Positions 18,615-29,035 of a DNA stretch of 60,174 nucleotides are shown piece by piece. A program made the position numbers and the translations under genes. Position 1 is the stretch's first letter. Each line of letters starts with the position of its first letter. This DNA is from Pseudopedobacter sp. Lineage in GTDB: Bacteria; Bacteroidota; Bacteroidia; Sphingobacteriales; Sphingobacteriaceae. Below the pieces are notes generated by a model. That model did no database searches. It was not told the DNA's origin and saw nothing but the letters and a program-made list of their open reading frames with translations. The stretch spans positions 1 through 60,174 of the forward strand of contig JACMOI010000111.1 of the NCBI GenBank assembly GCA_014378105.1. Direction: 5' to 3'.

Positions 18615-19149
18615 ACATCATCCGTGGCACTCCATTTCACCAGGAGAAGATTCTCCAAAAAATGTAACCGCAATTATTGAAATTCCCAAGGGATCAAAGG
18701 CAAAATACGAGATTGACAAGGAAACTGGCTTATTAAGATTAGACCGTATTTTATTTTCGTCAGTAATGTATCCTGCAAATTATGGTTTCATTCCGCAAAC
18801 CTACTGTGATGATCATGATCCATTAGATATTTTAGTTCTTTGTTCTGCAGATGTTTATCCAATGTCAATGATAGAGGCTACAGTGATTGGTGTAATGCAC
18901 ATGGTGGATAATGGTGAGCAAGATGATAAAATCATCGCGGTAGCAAAAAACGACATGTCTGTTAATTATATCGAAGAGTTGGATGAGTTACCTCCTCATG
19001 CAATGAAAGAGATTGTTAGATTTTTCCAAGATTATAAGGCATTGGAAGAAAAGAACGTGACCATAGAGCATCTTTTAGGTAAGCGTTATGCCTATAAAGT
19101 GATTGAAGAAAGTATAGAATTATACAATAAAACTTTTAATAATAAATAA
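18607..19149 (+). CDS. ppa: Inorganic pyrophosphatase, family I
   Basis: A cytoplasmic 180-residue enzyme that hydrolyses pyrophosphate to two phosphates and so pulls biosynthetic reactions forward. The family I substrate lysine/glutamate segment AKYEIDKETGLLRLDR lies at 32-47, and YPANYGFIPQTYCDDHDPLDILVL (56-79) contains the metal-binding aspartates. Length matches bacterial soluble enzymes. It overlaps the DedA gene and lies 4 bases before the CNNM-type gene. Confidence 0.95.
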   Translation: MTEHHPWHSISPGEDSPKNVTAIIEIPKGSKAKYEIDKETGLLRLDRILFSSVMYPANYGFIPQTYCDDHDPLDILVLCSADVYPMSMIEATVIGVMHMVDNGEQDDKIIAVAKNDMSVNYIEELDELPPHAMKEIVRFFQDYKALEEKNVTIEHLLGKRYAYKVIEESIELYNKTFNNK

Positions 19150-19153
19150 TAAA

Positions 19154-20494
19154 ATGGACCCCCATCTCGAAATAAGTGGCTTTCATATTTTTTTAACCAT
19201 TTTCTTGGTTATACTGAATGGTTTTTTTGTTGCCGCGGAGTTTGCTATTGTTAAAGTAAGGGGCTCGCAAATTGAAATTAAAGTAAAAACGGGGAGTAAA
19301 GTTGCCGGTATAGCTAAACACATGACCGAACATTTAGATGGTTATTTGGCAGCAACGCAGTTGGGTATCACTTTAGCATCTTTGGGTTTAGGTTGGGTTG
19401 GTGAAGAAGTAATGACTAATTTGGTTTTAAATATCTTTTTATTTTTCAACATTGATATTTCTTCCACTATTGCTCATAACATGGGCTTGGGTGTTGCCTT
19501 TACTATCATTACCATATTGCATATTACTTTCGGAGAGTTAGCGCCAAAGTCTTTGGCTATTCAGAGACCGGTTGCAACAACCATGTCTATTGCTCTACCA
19601 TTACAGTTTTTCTATTTAATTTTTCGTCCATTTATTTGGGTGCTGAACGGTTTGGCTAATATTATTCTTATGGTATTTGGCATCAGAACGGATAACGCAC
19701 ACGATAACATTCATTCATCTGAAGAATTACAATACCTATTAGATCAAGGAAAAGAGTCAGGAGCTTTAGATAAAGCAGAGCATGAGTTGATCAAAAATGT
19801 TTTTGATTTTAACGAACGAGTGGTGAAAAACATCATGGTTCCTCGAACTAAAATTTCTGCAATAGAAGTTGGAGCTACGCAAGAGGAATTATTAGACACT
19901 ATTATTTCTGAAGGATATTCAAGAATCCCTGTTTACGATGAAACAATCGATAAAATTGTAGGGATTGTACATGCAAAAGATATTTTATCACTGATTGTTA
20001 AACATGGAAAGTTCAATTTACAAGATATTTTAAGAAAACCGTTATTCGTCCCAGAATCTAAAAAAATTAATGATTTGATGGCTGAATTAAAATTAAAGCG
20101 CATTCAAATTGCTATTGTTTTAGATGAGTTTGGTGGGACAGCTGGAATGGTTACTTTAGAGGATATTGTAGAGGAATTAGTAGGAGATATCCAGGATGAA
20201 TATGATGAGGAAAAACCTTTGGTAGAGAAAGTTTCTGATAATGAGTTTATCGTAACGGCATCTGCCACGGTGTATGATGTGAATGAGTTTCTTCCTCATG
20301 ATTTACCAGAAGATGAAGATTACGATACTGTCGTGGGGTTATTAAGTGAGATTTTTGGTAAGATCCCAGAAGTGGGTGAAATTAAAGAATTCAATGGCTA
20401 CAGCTTTACCATTCTTAAAAAAGTAGATCAAAACATAGAATCTGTTAAACTGCAACTTTTAATAGAAGAGGAAGATCAGATAAACAATCACTAA
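19154..20494 (+). CDS. CNNM/CorC-type transporter (hemolysin-family, DUF21 plus CBS)
   Basis: A 446-residue protein with a DUF21 (CNNM) membrane domain (about 10-195, motifs LNGFFVAAEFAIVKVRGSQ and FGELAPKSLAIQ), a CBS pair (about 215-335, with NIMVPRTK and LDEFGGTAGMVTLEDIVEE), and a C-terminal CorC/HlyC domain (about 350-440). Relatives move magnesium or cobalt out of the cell and bind nucleotides in the CBS pair; the old hemolysin label is misleading. The ion is inferred only from the family. It is followed by rsmE after 6 bases. Confidence 0.92.
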   Translation: MDPHLEISGFHIFLTIFLVILNGFFVAAEFAIVKVRGSQIEIKVKTGSKVAGIAKHMTEHLDGYLAATQLGITLASLGLGWVGEEVMTNLVLNIFLFFNIDISSTIAHNMGLGVAFTIITILHITFGELAPKSLAIQRPVATTMSIALPLQFFYLIFRPFIWVLNGLANIILMVFGIRTDNAHDNIHSSEELQYLLDQGKESGALDKAEHELIKNVFDFNERVVKNIMVPRTKISAIEVGATQEELLDTIISEGYSRIPVYDETIDKIVGIVHAKDILSLIVKHGKFNLQDILRKPLFVPESKKINDLMAELKLKRIQIAIVLDEFGGTAGMVTLEDIVEELVGDIQDEYDEEKPLVEKVSDNEFIVTASATVYDVNEFLPHDLPEDEDYDTVVGLLSEIFGKIPEVGEIKEFNGYSFTILKKVDQNIESVKLQLLIEEEDQINNH

Positions 20495-20500
20495 AGTTTT

Positions 20501-21198
20501 ATGCATTTATTTTACACCCCAAATATTCAAGCCGAATTTTATCAGTTGGATGAGGAGGAGAGTAAGCATTGCATTAGGGTTTTAAGATTAAAAAATGGAG
20601 ATCAGGTTAATTTAATTGACGGCATTGGAGGGTTTTATTTAGCTGAAATCATCGATGATCATCCCAAAAGAACGACTCTAAAAGTTTTAAATATCCAAAA
20701 GGAGTTTGCTAAGCGTAATCATTATTTACACATCGCGGTAGCACCAACAAAAAATATTGATCGTTTCGAATGGTTTTTAGAAAAGGCAACAGAAATAGGA
20801 ATTGATGAAATAACACCAATTATTTGTGAACATTCTGAACGAAAAGAAATTAAGATTGAACGTTCAAACAAAATCATCACCTCAGCAATGAAGCAATCCT
20901 TAAAAGCTTATCACCCGAGTTTAAATCCCCAAAAAAATTTTAAAGAGTTTATCCATCTGGCGAAAGCCGATAAAAAATTTATAGCTCACTGCGAAGATGG
21001 AGAAAAACAAAGTTTAGTAAAGGACTTTGAAGTGAAGGGTAATTATATAATATTAATTGGCCCCGAGGGTGACTTTTCGCCAGATGAAATAGAATTGGCT
21101 TTGCAAAATGGATTTGTTCCCCTAACTTTAGGAGAAAGCAGGCTAAGAACAGAGACCGCAGCATTGCAAGCCTGTTTCGAAATCAATTATTTAAACAG

Positions 21199-21202
<4 letters not shown>
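20501..21202 (+). CDS. rsmE: 16S rRNA (uracil-1498-N3)-methyltransferase
   Basis: A 233-residue SPOUT-class methyltransferase that methylates U1498 of 16S rRNA. The N-terminal PUA-like part includes ESKHCIRVLRLKNGDQV (about 20-36). The C-terminal SAM-binding knot shows LIGPEGDFSPDEIELA (about 184-199) and LGESRLRTETAALQA (about 209-223), both characteristic of the family. The stop overlaps the next start codon (ATGA). Confidence 0.95.
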
Positions 21203-21906
<704 letters not shown>

Positions 21907-21908
21907 AA

Positions 21909-22409
21909 ATGTATCAAATAAAGGTAAATCAGAAATTTAATTTTAAGACAGATAACAAAAACGGAGAGATTTTTTTAGATGACGATCTTATTAACATTGA
22001 TTTTAAGAGAATTGACGATAAAAGATTCCATCTGATTTATAAACATCAATCTTTTTTAGCTGAATTGGTAAATATTGATGAGGCCGAAAAGAAAATGGTT
22101 ATCAAGGTGAATCAAAACAACTATAATTTAGATATTAGAGATCAATTTGATGAGTTATTAAAAAATTTAGGACTTGAAAACCTAAACTCTGTTAAAATTA
22201 AAGAAATAAAAGCCCCAATGCCTGGCTTAGTCCTTAAAATTATTGCTAAAGAGGGGGAAGATGTAAAAAAAGGAGATAATCTTCTAATTTTAGAAGCCAT
22301 GAAGATGGAAAACATGATAAAAGCGCCAGCTGACATTAAAATAAAGAAAATTCAGATAAAAGAAGGTGACAAAGTAGAGAAAAATCAAATTATGCTAATT
22401 TTGGATTAG
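21909..22409 (+). CDS. Biotin/lipoyl attachment-domain protein (orphan biotin carrier)
   Basis: A 166-residue protein. The N-terminal half (1-95) is lysine- and aspartate-rich and resembles the linker region that precedes biotin domains in acyl-CoA carboxylases. The C-terminal domain (about 97-166) has KAPMPGLVLKI, the biotinylation motif EAMKMENMI with target K132, and the closing KIQIKEGDKVEKNQ. Biotin rather than lipoate is indicated by AMKM. No carboxylase or carboxyltransferase gene is adjacent, so the partner enzyme must be elsewhere. It follows the DUF4159 gene by 2 bases. Confidence 0.85.
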   Translation: MYQIKVNQKFNFKTDNKNGEIFLDDDLINIDFKRIDDKRFHLIYKHQSFLAELVNIDEAEKKMVIKVNQNNYNLDIRDQFDELLKNLGLENLNSVKIKEIKAPMPGLVLKIIAKEGEDVKKGDNLLILEAMKMENMIKAPADIKIKKIQIKEGDKVEKNQIMLILD

Positions 22410-22457
22410 GGATTTTGTAATTATTCAATTTTTTTAATCATAAATTTTCAAAAATAT

Positions 22458-22488
22458 AAGAAGTTTTTTGTTCTATTATAAACTTCTT
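22458..22488. repeat. Perfect hairpin upstream of the SusC gene
   Basis: AAGAAGTTT (22458-22466) and AAACTTCTT (22480-22488) form a 9-bp perfect stem with a 13-base loop. No T-tract follows. It may be a leader hairpin of the SusC transcript or a weak end of the upstream operon. Confidence 0.35.
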
Positions 22489-22520
22489 AGTATCTTCATA
22501 CTTTAACCCAACAAATTTGT

Positions 22521-25500
22521 ATGAAAAAAGAATTACTAAGCTATTTTTTAATATGCTTTTTAATGGTTTCAGTGGCATTTGCCCAGGATAAAACCATTAC
22601 AGGAAAGGTGACATCGGCATCCGACGGTCTTCCACTCCCAGGAGTAAGTGTAACCGTTAAAGGTAACACCAAAATCGGTACCCAAACAGATGTGAACGGA
22701 AATTTTAAATTATCAGTTCCTAGCATTGCCAGGACTTTGAATTTTCGTTACATCGGGTTTAAGGATTTGGAAGCAGCTGTTAATACAGTTGTAAATGTTG
22801 GACTTGAAGAAAACAAGAAACAACTTTCTGAAGTTGTAGTTGTGGGTTACGGAACACAAATTAAACAAGATTTAACAGGATCTGTTACTCAAGTAAATGC
22901 TAAAGATTTAGAAAATGTTCCAGTTACAAGTTTTGAATCAGCTTTACAAGGAAAAGCAACTGGTGTTTTTGTAGAATCTCAAAATGGTAAAGTAGGGCAA
23001 GGAATAAAGGTTAGAGTTCGTGGATCAGCATCAGTATCTGCAGGAAACGAGCCTTTATACGTTGTAGATGGAATTGTTATCGCAACATCCAATTTATCTA
23101 GTACATCTGCTTCAACAAACCCATTAGCAGACATTAACACAAACGATATCGAATCTATTGAAGTCTTGAAAGATGCATCTGCAGCAGCTATTTATGGCGC
23201 AAGGGCATCTAATGGTGTCGTTTTAATTACCACTAAAAAAGGTAAAGCTGGTCAATCAAAGATATCTTTCAGCGCTTTTGGTGGCGTGAGTTCTCCTACA
23301 GGTCATAGAGAATTTTTAAACTCCGAAGATTATGTTAAAATTGAAAGAAGGGCAGGCGATGGTGCTGCTATGCAAGATTTCCTTTCAGGTTTTTACAATA
23401 CTTTAACCGATGCTAAAGCTGATTATTCATCTTTTGTTGAGAGTAGATTAACTCGTTATTCTGCAGGAAATACAGATTATCAAACTTATAAAGTAAATAC
23501 AGATTGGGAATCTTTAGCTTTTCAGAAAAGTCCTGTAATTCAGCAATACGATTTGAATCTTTCTGGAGGTAATGACAAAACTACTTTCTTTATTTCAGGT
23601 CAATATTTAGATCAAGATGGTATCATTGTAGCGAATGGTTATAAAAGATACTCTGGAAGAATTAATTTGACTCATAAGGCAACTGATTTTATTGATATCG
23701 GGTTAAACTTAAATGTGAGCAATAGCGTAAATAATAGAGTTTCTAATGACAATGCATTCTCTACTCCATTTCAAATTGTTGCTTTATCCCCAATTACTCC
23801 AGTGATTGATCCAAGATCTGGCTTGTTGAGTGGAAGTTTGCCAGGAGCTGCAACCAATTTTCCAGTTTATTATAATCCTTTACTAAGTGTCGACAATGCA
23901 TTCTATAAAACAAAAGTTTATAGAAACATCGGAAAGATATTTGCCAACGTTAAATTATCTAAGGATTTAAAATTCACAACAGATTTTTCAGTTGACAATA
24001 TCAATCAAAACGAAGAAAACTATTACGGTACTTTAACATTCAGAAATACGGGTGTTAGAAATGGTTCAGGTTATAATGCAGGGGATTTCTTGGTAAATTT
24101 AAACACCAATAATTTCTTATCTTATGCTAAAACTATTGGTTCTAAGAATACAATTGATGCTGTTTTAGGCACAAGTTATCAAAAGCAAACATTACAATCA
24201 AATTCGACTACCGGGGAAGAATTCCCAAGTGATTCCTATAAAAAGGTAGCAAGTGCAGCATCAATTACTGCCGGTAATAGTTCCGAGACTTCTTTTAGTT
24301 TTTTATCCTATTTCTTTAGAGCAAACTACAAGTACAATAACAAGTATTTAGTTTCTTTTAGTGCAAGATATGATGGTTCTTCGAGATTCGGTTCTGGTAA
24401 CAGATATGGATTCTTCCCTGCAGGATCAGTGGGTTGGATAATGAGTCAAGAAGATTTCTTGAAAAACAATACCACATTAAGTTTCTTAAAAGTAAGAGCT
24501 AGTTACGGTTTAACAGGTAACTCAGAAATCGGGAATTTTCCTTCAAGAGGACTGTATAGTGGAAATGGTTCTTATGCTGGTTCAGCAGGTCAGATTCCTT
24601 TACAAATTAGAAATCCAGACTTAAGATGGGAAGAAACAGCTCAGTTAGATGTTGGTTTGGATTTTGGATTTATAAAGGATAGAATTAACGGTACATTAGA
24701 TTATTACAATAAGAAAACTACAGGTTTATTATTAAATGTTCCGGTTCCTGAAACAACTGGCTTTGCAACTTATACTAAAAACGTAGGTAAACTAACCAAT
24801 AAAGGTTTTGAGGTTGCTGTTAATTCAGAAAACTTTGTTGGTAAATTTAAATGGTCAACAGGTTTAAGTTTTGCAAATAACGAAAATAAAATAACTGATT
24901 TGGGTGGACAACAACTTGGAACCAACGATATTAATTACGGTAAAGAAGGCCAACCTATAGGTGTTTTCTATTTGCCTGAGTACGCTGGAGTGGATCCAGC
25001 TAATGGCGATGCTATTTGGTATAAAAACACCAAAAAAACTGACGGTACTTTAGATAGAACTACAACTAATGATGTAAACCAAGCAGATAGAATTATAGCG
25101 GGTAATCCAAATCCAAAATATATTTTTGGTTTGAATAATAACTTTTCCTACAATGGAATTGATCTAACTGTGTTTTTCCAAGGAGTTTCTGGAAATAAGA
25201 TATTTAACGCTGGAGGCCAATATATGAGTGCTAGTGCTAGTAATGGTTTCGATAATCAAACCAAAGATCAAATGGCTTATTGGGATAAACCTGGAGACAT
25301 AACCAATGTTCCAGAACCAAGATTATTTTATGCTAATGGAGTAGGTAATTCTACAAGATACTTATCAAATGGTTCTTACGTGAGGTTGAAAACGGTAACC
25401 CTTGGGTATACTTTCCCCACAAGTGTAACTAATAAATTAAAGTTGAATAGATTGAGAATTTACGCAACAGGTCAAAACTTAGCAACATTTACAAAATACA

Positions 25501-25619
25501 AAGGATGGGATCCTGAAGTAAATTCAGATTATCAATCAACTAATATCAATCAAGGGGTTGATTTTTATTCGGCACCACAAGCCAGAGTAATATCATTTGG
25601 TTTAAATATTGGATTATAA
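22521..25619 (+). CDS. SusC-type TonB-linked outer membrane transporter
   Basis: A 1032-residue outer membrane channel that imports a ligand captured by its SusD partner. It has a signal peptide cut after VSVAFA (about residue 21) and a carboxypeptidase-regulatory-like domain (about 25-95, GKVTSASDGLPLPGVSVTVK). The plug domain starts at SEVVVVGYGTQIKQDLTGSV and contains EVLKDASAAAIYGARASNGVV. A long beta-barrel follows, ending in RVISFGLNIGL with the usual outer-membrane terminal residues. The ligand cannot be read; no glycoside hydrolase, sulfatase or peptidase gene accompanies the pair. No sigma/anti-sigma pair or hybrid sensor is next to it either. Confidence 0.95.
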   Translation: MKKELLSYFLICFLMVSVAFAQDKTITGKVTSASDGLPLPGVSVTVKGNTKIGTQTDVNGNFKLSVPSIARTLNFRYIGFKDLEAAVNTVVNVGLEENKKQLSEVVVVGYGTQIKQDLTGSVTQVNAKDLENVPVTSFESALQGKATGVFVESQNGKVGQGIKVRVRGSASVSAGNEPLYVVDGIVIATSNLSSTSASTNPLADINTNDIESIEVLKDASAAAIYGARASNGVVLITTKKGKAGQSKISFSAFGGVSSPTGHREFLNSEDYVKIERRAGDGAAMQDFLSGFYNTLTDAKADYSSFVESRLTRYSAGNTDYQTYKVNTDWESLAFQKSPVIQQYDLNLSGGNDKTTFFISGQYLDQDGIIVANGYKRYSGRINLTHKATDFIDIGLNLNVSNSVNNRVSNDNAFSTPFQIVALSPITPVIDPRSGLLSGSLPGAATNFPVYYNPLLSVDNAFYKTKVYRNIGKIFANVKLSKDLKFTTDFSVDNINQNEENYYGTLTFRNTGVRNGSGYNAGDFLVNLNTNNFLSYAKTIGSKNTIDAVLGTSYQKQTLQSNSTTGEEFPSDSYKKVASAASITAGNSSETSFSFLSYFFRANYKYNNKYLVSFSARYDGSSRFGSGNRYGFFPAGSVGWIMSQEDFLKNNTTLSFLKVRASYGLTGNSEIGNFPSRGLYSGNGSYAGSAGQIPLQIRNPDLRWEETAQLDVGLDFGFIKDRINGTLDYYNKKTTGLLLNVPVPETTGFATYTKNVGKLTNKGFEVAVNSENFVGKFKWSTGLSFANNENKITDLGGQQLGTNDINYGKEGQPIGVFYLPEYAGVDPANGDAIWYKNTKKTDGTLDRTTTNDVNQADRIIAGNPNPKYIFGLNNNFSYNGIDLTVFFQGVSGNKIFNAGGQYMSASASNGFDNQTKDQMAYWDKPGDITNVPEPRLFYANGVGNSTRYLSNGSYVRLKTVTLGYTFPTSVTNKLKLNRLRIYATGQNLATFTKYKGWDPEVNSDYQSTNINQGVDFYSAPQARVISFGLNIGL

Positions 25620-25641
25620 TTTAACACTAGATTTTATAAAC

Positions 25642-27006
25642 ATGAAAAAGAAATATATATATAGTTTTATCATCAGTACTTTACTCCTTACAGGTTTAAC
25701 TTCTTGTGATAAACAATTAGACATTGCTCCAACTCAGAATATTGACCAAGATAAAGCACTATTGACTTCAAAGGATGTTACAGTAGCATTAACTGGAGCT
25801 TATTCATCATTACAAAGTAGAAATTTATACGGAGGTCGAATTTACCTTACAGCCGATTTTTTAGCAAATGTAAATGCGATCATTTGGTCAGGAACTTACC
25901 AAGGAATGACTCAGATTATCAATAAAACTATTCCTAAGGATAATTTTTTTGTTAATAGTATTTGGGCGGATGCTTACACAACTATTAATGATGTAAACAA
26001 CGTACTTTCAGCTTTGGATAAAGTGGATGCAGCTGATAAAAATAAAATTGAAGGATCAGCTAAATTTATACGAGGAGCTCTTTATTTTGAACTGGCAAGA
26101 CTTTTTGGTAAAGCATATAATGACGGAAGTCCATCCACAAATTTAGGTGTTCCTTTAGTTTTGACGCCAACAAAAGGCGTTGATCCAACAAATCAGGTAA
26201 CTAGAGCAACAGTTGAACAGGTTTATGCACAAGCTATAGCTGATTTAAAAGATGCTGAAGCTAAACTGCCTACCTCTAATGGTTTCTTTGCAAATAAATA
26301 TGCAGCTGCAGCTATTTTATCTAGAATCTATCTTCAAAAAGGAGATTATGCTAATGCAGCCACGGAAGCAAATGTTGTTATCAGTTCTAATAAATTTGCT
26401 TTAAATGGAAATTATGTAGATGCATTCCCTGCTAAAGGAAGTACTGCCGGAAGTAATACTTCTGAAGATGTTTATGCAACACAAATTACTACTCAAAGCG
26501 GTTTTAATGGTTATAATGAGTTTTATGATTCAGGCGACTTTGGTGGTAGAGGAGATGCAGCAATTTCAAGTTCATGGTTCAATAGCTATGAAACAGACGA
26601 TGCAAGAAAAAACACTTTCTTTACTTCAGGAGGCTCAAGATTTACAGGTAAAGCAAGTAATCCTTACGGTAATGTATCAATAGTTAGATTGTCTGAAATG
26701 TACTTAACTAGAGCAGAAGCTAACTTACGTTTAGCTCCAGCGGCTCCAATTGGTGGAGCTACACCTACTCAGGATTTGACCAAGGTTAGAGCTAGAGTTG
26801 GCTTAGCGCCATTAATTGCAACACTTTCTAATATCTTAAATGAAAGAGCACATGAATTAGCTTTTGAAGGTTTTGCATTACACGATGCTAAAAGAAACAA
26901 AACTAATATTGGATTAATTCCTTGGAATGACAATAAATTGGTATTTCCTATTCCTCAAAGAGAGACAGATGCCAATCCTAATTTAGTTCAAAATCCAGGT
27001 TACTAA
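25642..27006 (+). CDS. SusD/RagB-type nutrient-binding lipoprotein
   Basis: A surface lipoprotein that caps the SusC channel. The ATG at 25642 is preferred over an upstream TTG because it begins a standard lipoprotein signal with the lipobox LTSC (C22). TPR-like helices are visible around GSAKFIRGALYFELARLFG and AAAAILSRIYLQKGDYANAA. The C-terminal SusD part has RLSEMYLTRAEANLR, LNERAHELAFEGFALHDAKR and the usual ending VFPIPQRETDANPNLVQNPGY. At 454 residues it is on the short side for the family. It follows the SusC stop by 22 bases and is closed by a strong terminator. Confidence 0.94.
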   Translation: MKKKYIYSFIISTLLLTGLTSCDKQLDIAPTQNIDQDKALLTSKDVTVALTGAYSSLQSRNLYGGRIYLTADFLANVNAIIWSGTYQGMTQIINKTIPKDNFFVNSIWADAYTTINDVNNVLSALDKVDAADKNKIEGSAKFIRGALYFELARLFGKAYNDGSPSTNLGVPLVLTPTKGVDPTNQVTRATVEQVYAQAIADLKDAEAKLPTSNGFFANKYAAAAILSRIYLQKGDYANAATEANVVISSNKFALNGNYVDAFPAKGSTAGSNTSEDVYATQITTQSGFNGYNEFYDSGDFGGRGDAAISSSWFNSYETDDARKNTFFTSGGSRFTGKASNPYGNVSIVRLSEMYLTRAEANLRLAPAAPIGGATPTQDLTKVRARVGLAPLIATLSNILNERAHELAFEGFALHDAKRNKTNIGLIPWNDNKLVFPIPQRETDANPNLVQNPGY

Positions 27007-27027
27007 ATTTAACTTTTAATACTTTAA

Positions 27028-27058
27028 AGGGATGCTGTATATAGTATCCCTTTTTTTG
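27028..27058 (+). terminator. Rho-independent terminator of the SusC/SusD operon
   Basis: The stem pairs AGGGAT at 27028-27033 with ATCCCT at 27046-27051. Further pairs inside it, including a G-T wobble, close on a small loop. It is followed by a run of seven T residues. It lies 22 bases after the SusD stop. Confidence 0.85.
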
Positions 27059-27112
27059 TTTTAAGCTTTCCTTTGCCCGCTGTTTTATTTTCTGCAATTT
27101 TGTTATTCGAGG

Positions 27113-29035
27113 ATGATTAAGAAAGAAACTATAGATAAAATTCTGGAAACTGCTTTAGTAGAAGAAGTAGTAGGTGATTTTGTGCATTTGAAAAAGCGTG
27201 GAACAAGTATGATCGGAGTTTGTCCTTTCCATAATGAGAAAACACCTTCTTTTCACGTATCGCCATCGAAAGGTATTTATAAGTGTTTTGGATGCGGAAA
27301 AGGTGGTGATTCTGTTCGTTTCATTATGGATCACGAGAAGTATTCCTATCCCGAAGCCTTAAAATACATTGCCAATAAATATAATATTCAGGTTGAAGAA
27401 ACCGAAGTTACGCCTGAGTTTAAAGAAGAGCAAGACAAGCGGGAAAGCCTTTATATTGTTTCTAACTATGCCGCCAAGTTTTTTGTCGATAAAATGTGGA
27501 ATTCTGACGAGGGGAAAACGATTGGCTTAAGCTATTTTAAAGAAAGAGGTTTTAGGGAAGATATCATCAAAAAATTTGAATTAGGTTATTCACCTGATGA
27601 TTGGAGCGCTTTACTAGACGCGGCTGTGGCCGACGGCTACGAACAGAGTTTTTTAGAAGATGTAGGGTTGGTAATTAAAAATGATCAAGGACGTATTTAC
27701 GATCGCTTTCGCGGACGCGTGATGTTTCCGATACATAACTTTACAGGAAGGGTAATTGGTTTCGGTGGGCGTACTTTAAAAACGGATAAAGCCGTACCAA
27801 AATATGTGAACTCGCCTGAGAGTGATATTTATCATAAATCTAATGTGCTGTATGGTTTATTCCAAGCAAAAAAAGCAATCCGAGATTTTGATAATTGTTA
27901 TTTGGTAGAAGGCTATGCCGATGTACTTTCTGTTCAGCAAGCAGGAGTGGAAAATGTAGTCGCATCTTCGGGAACTTCATTAACAGTAGAGCAAATCAGG
28001 TTAATTGGCAGGTTTACTAAAAGTGTAACCATTCTATATGATGGTGATGCGGCAGGTATTAAAGCTTCTCTCCGTGGTTTGGATATGATTTTGGAAGAAG
28101 GTTTAGATGTTAAAGTCGTTCTTTTTCCAGATGGACATGACCCCGATTCTTATATTCAACAATTAGGCGCTTCGGCTTTTAAAACTCATGTAGAGAAAAA
28201 TCAAAAAGATTTTATTTTTTATAAAACTGAAATTCTTTTAAGAGATGCAGGAAACGATCCTTTAAAAAGGGCAGGCGTTATCAGGGATGTGGTAGAAAGC
28301 ATTGCAAAAATTCCGGATGCAATAAAGGCCTCCGTATTTTTAAGGGAATGTAGCAATCTGCTACAAATGGAAGAACGGATTTTGATTTCTGAATTGAACA
28401 AAATCAAACGGTCTAAAGACAAGAAAGAAAATCAGCAAAGACAGAACTTAGAAGAAACTATTCCTACCGAGTTTGAAGAAATACTTAATGAATCACGCCC
28501 TGTTCAAACCGATGAATATCAAGAAAGAGACATTATCAGAGTGTTACTAACTTATGGAGACCAGTTGGTGCATTGGGAAGAGATGACGGATACTTATATT
28601 GGTCCATATATCATCACCAATTTAAGTGATGTTACTTTCAGCAATCCACTCTATTCAAAGGTAATTCAATATTATCATGATGAATTAGAGAACGGATATT
28701 TACCAAAGGAGAAGGATTTGATTCAGCATGCTGATGTTGAAATTGCCAATATGGCTGTCTCTATGATTTCTACCCCTTATCAACTGAGTGAAAATTGGTA
28801 CAACATGCATAATATTACCGTTCCTAATGAATCTGAAAAATTAAAAGGAACAGTAATGGGTGCAATTTTTCATCTGAAAAAGAAAAAAATAAACACAATT
28901 ATCAGCGCTAAGCAAAAGCAAATTAAAGAAGAGAATGACGAAGCTAATGTGATGATTTTGATGAAAGAATACCTCGAACTGAAAGAGGTAGAAAAATATA
29001 TTTCCAATTATTTAGGAGCCGTTATCACTAAATAA
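27113..29035 (+). CDS. dnaG: DNA primase
   Basis: The 640-residue primase makes RNA primers at replication forks. The N-terminal CHC2 zinc finger has ligands C37, H40, C58 and C61 (VCPFHNEKTPSFH and YKCFGCGKGGD). The RNA polymerase core contains IGFGGRTL and the Toprim motifs VEGYADVLSVQQAG and ILYDGDAAGIKASLRG (about 263-325). The C-terminal part (about 470-640) should bind the DnaB helicase and is the least conserved. The stop directly abuts the YraN start. Confidence 0.96.
   Translation: MIKKETIDKILETALVEEVVGDFVHLKKRGTSMIGVCPFHNEKTPSFHVSPSKGIYKCFGCGKGGDSVRFIMDHEKYSYPEALKYIANKYNIQVEETEVTPEFKEEQDKRESLYIVSNYAAKFFVDKMWNSDEGKTIGLSYFKERGFREDIIKKFELGYSPDDWSALLDAAVADGYEQSFLEDVGLVIKNDQGRIYDRFRGRVMFPIHNFTGRVIGFGGRTLKTDKAVPKYVNSPESDIYHKSNVLYGLFQAKKAIRDFDNCYLVEGYADVLSVQQAGVENVVASSGTSLTVEQIRLIGRFTKSVTILYDGDAAGIKASLRGLDMILEEGLDVKVVLFPDGHDPDSYIQQLGASAFKTHVEKNQKDFIFYKTEILLRDAGNDPLKRAGVIRDVVESIAKIPDAIKASVFLRECSNLLQMEERILISELNKIKRSKDKKENQQRQNLEETIPTEFEEILNESRPVQTDEYQERDIIRVLLTYGDQLVHWEEMTDTYIGPYIITNLSDVTFSNPLYSKVIQYYHDELENGYLPKEKDLIQHADVEIANMAVSMISTPYQLSENWYNMHNITVPNESEKLKGTVMGAIFHLKKKKINTIISAKQKQIKEENDEANVMILMKEYLELKEVEKYISNYLGAVITK

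Noticed and set aside
25609-25641. TTG start for the SusD gene overlapping the SusC stop
   Set aside because: The ATG at 25642 begins a perfect lipoprotein signal; the extra 11 residues would spoil it.
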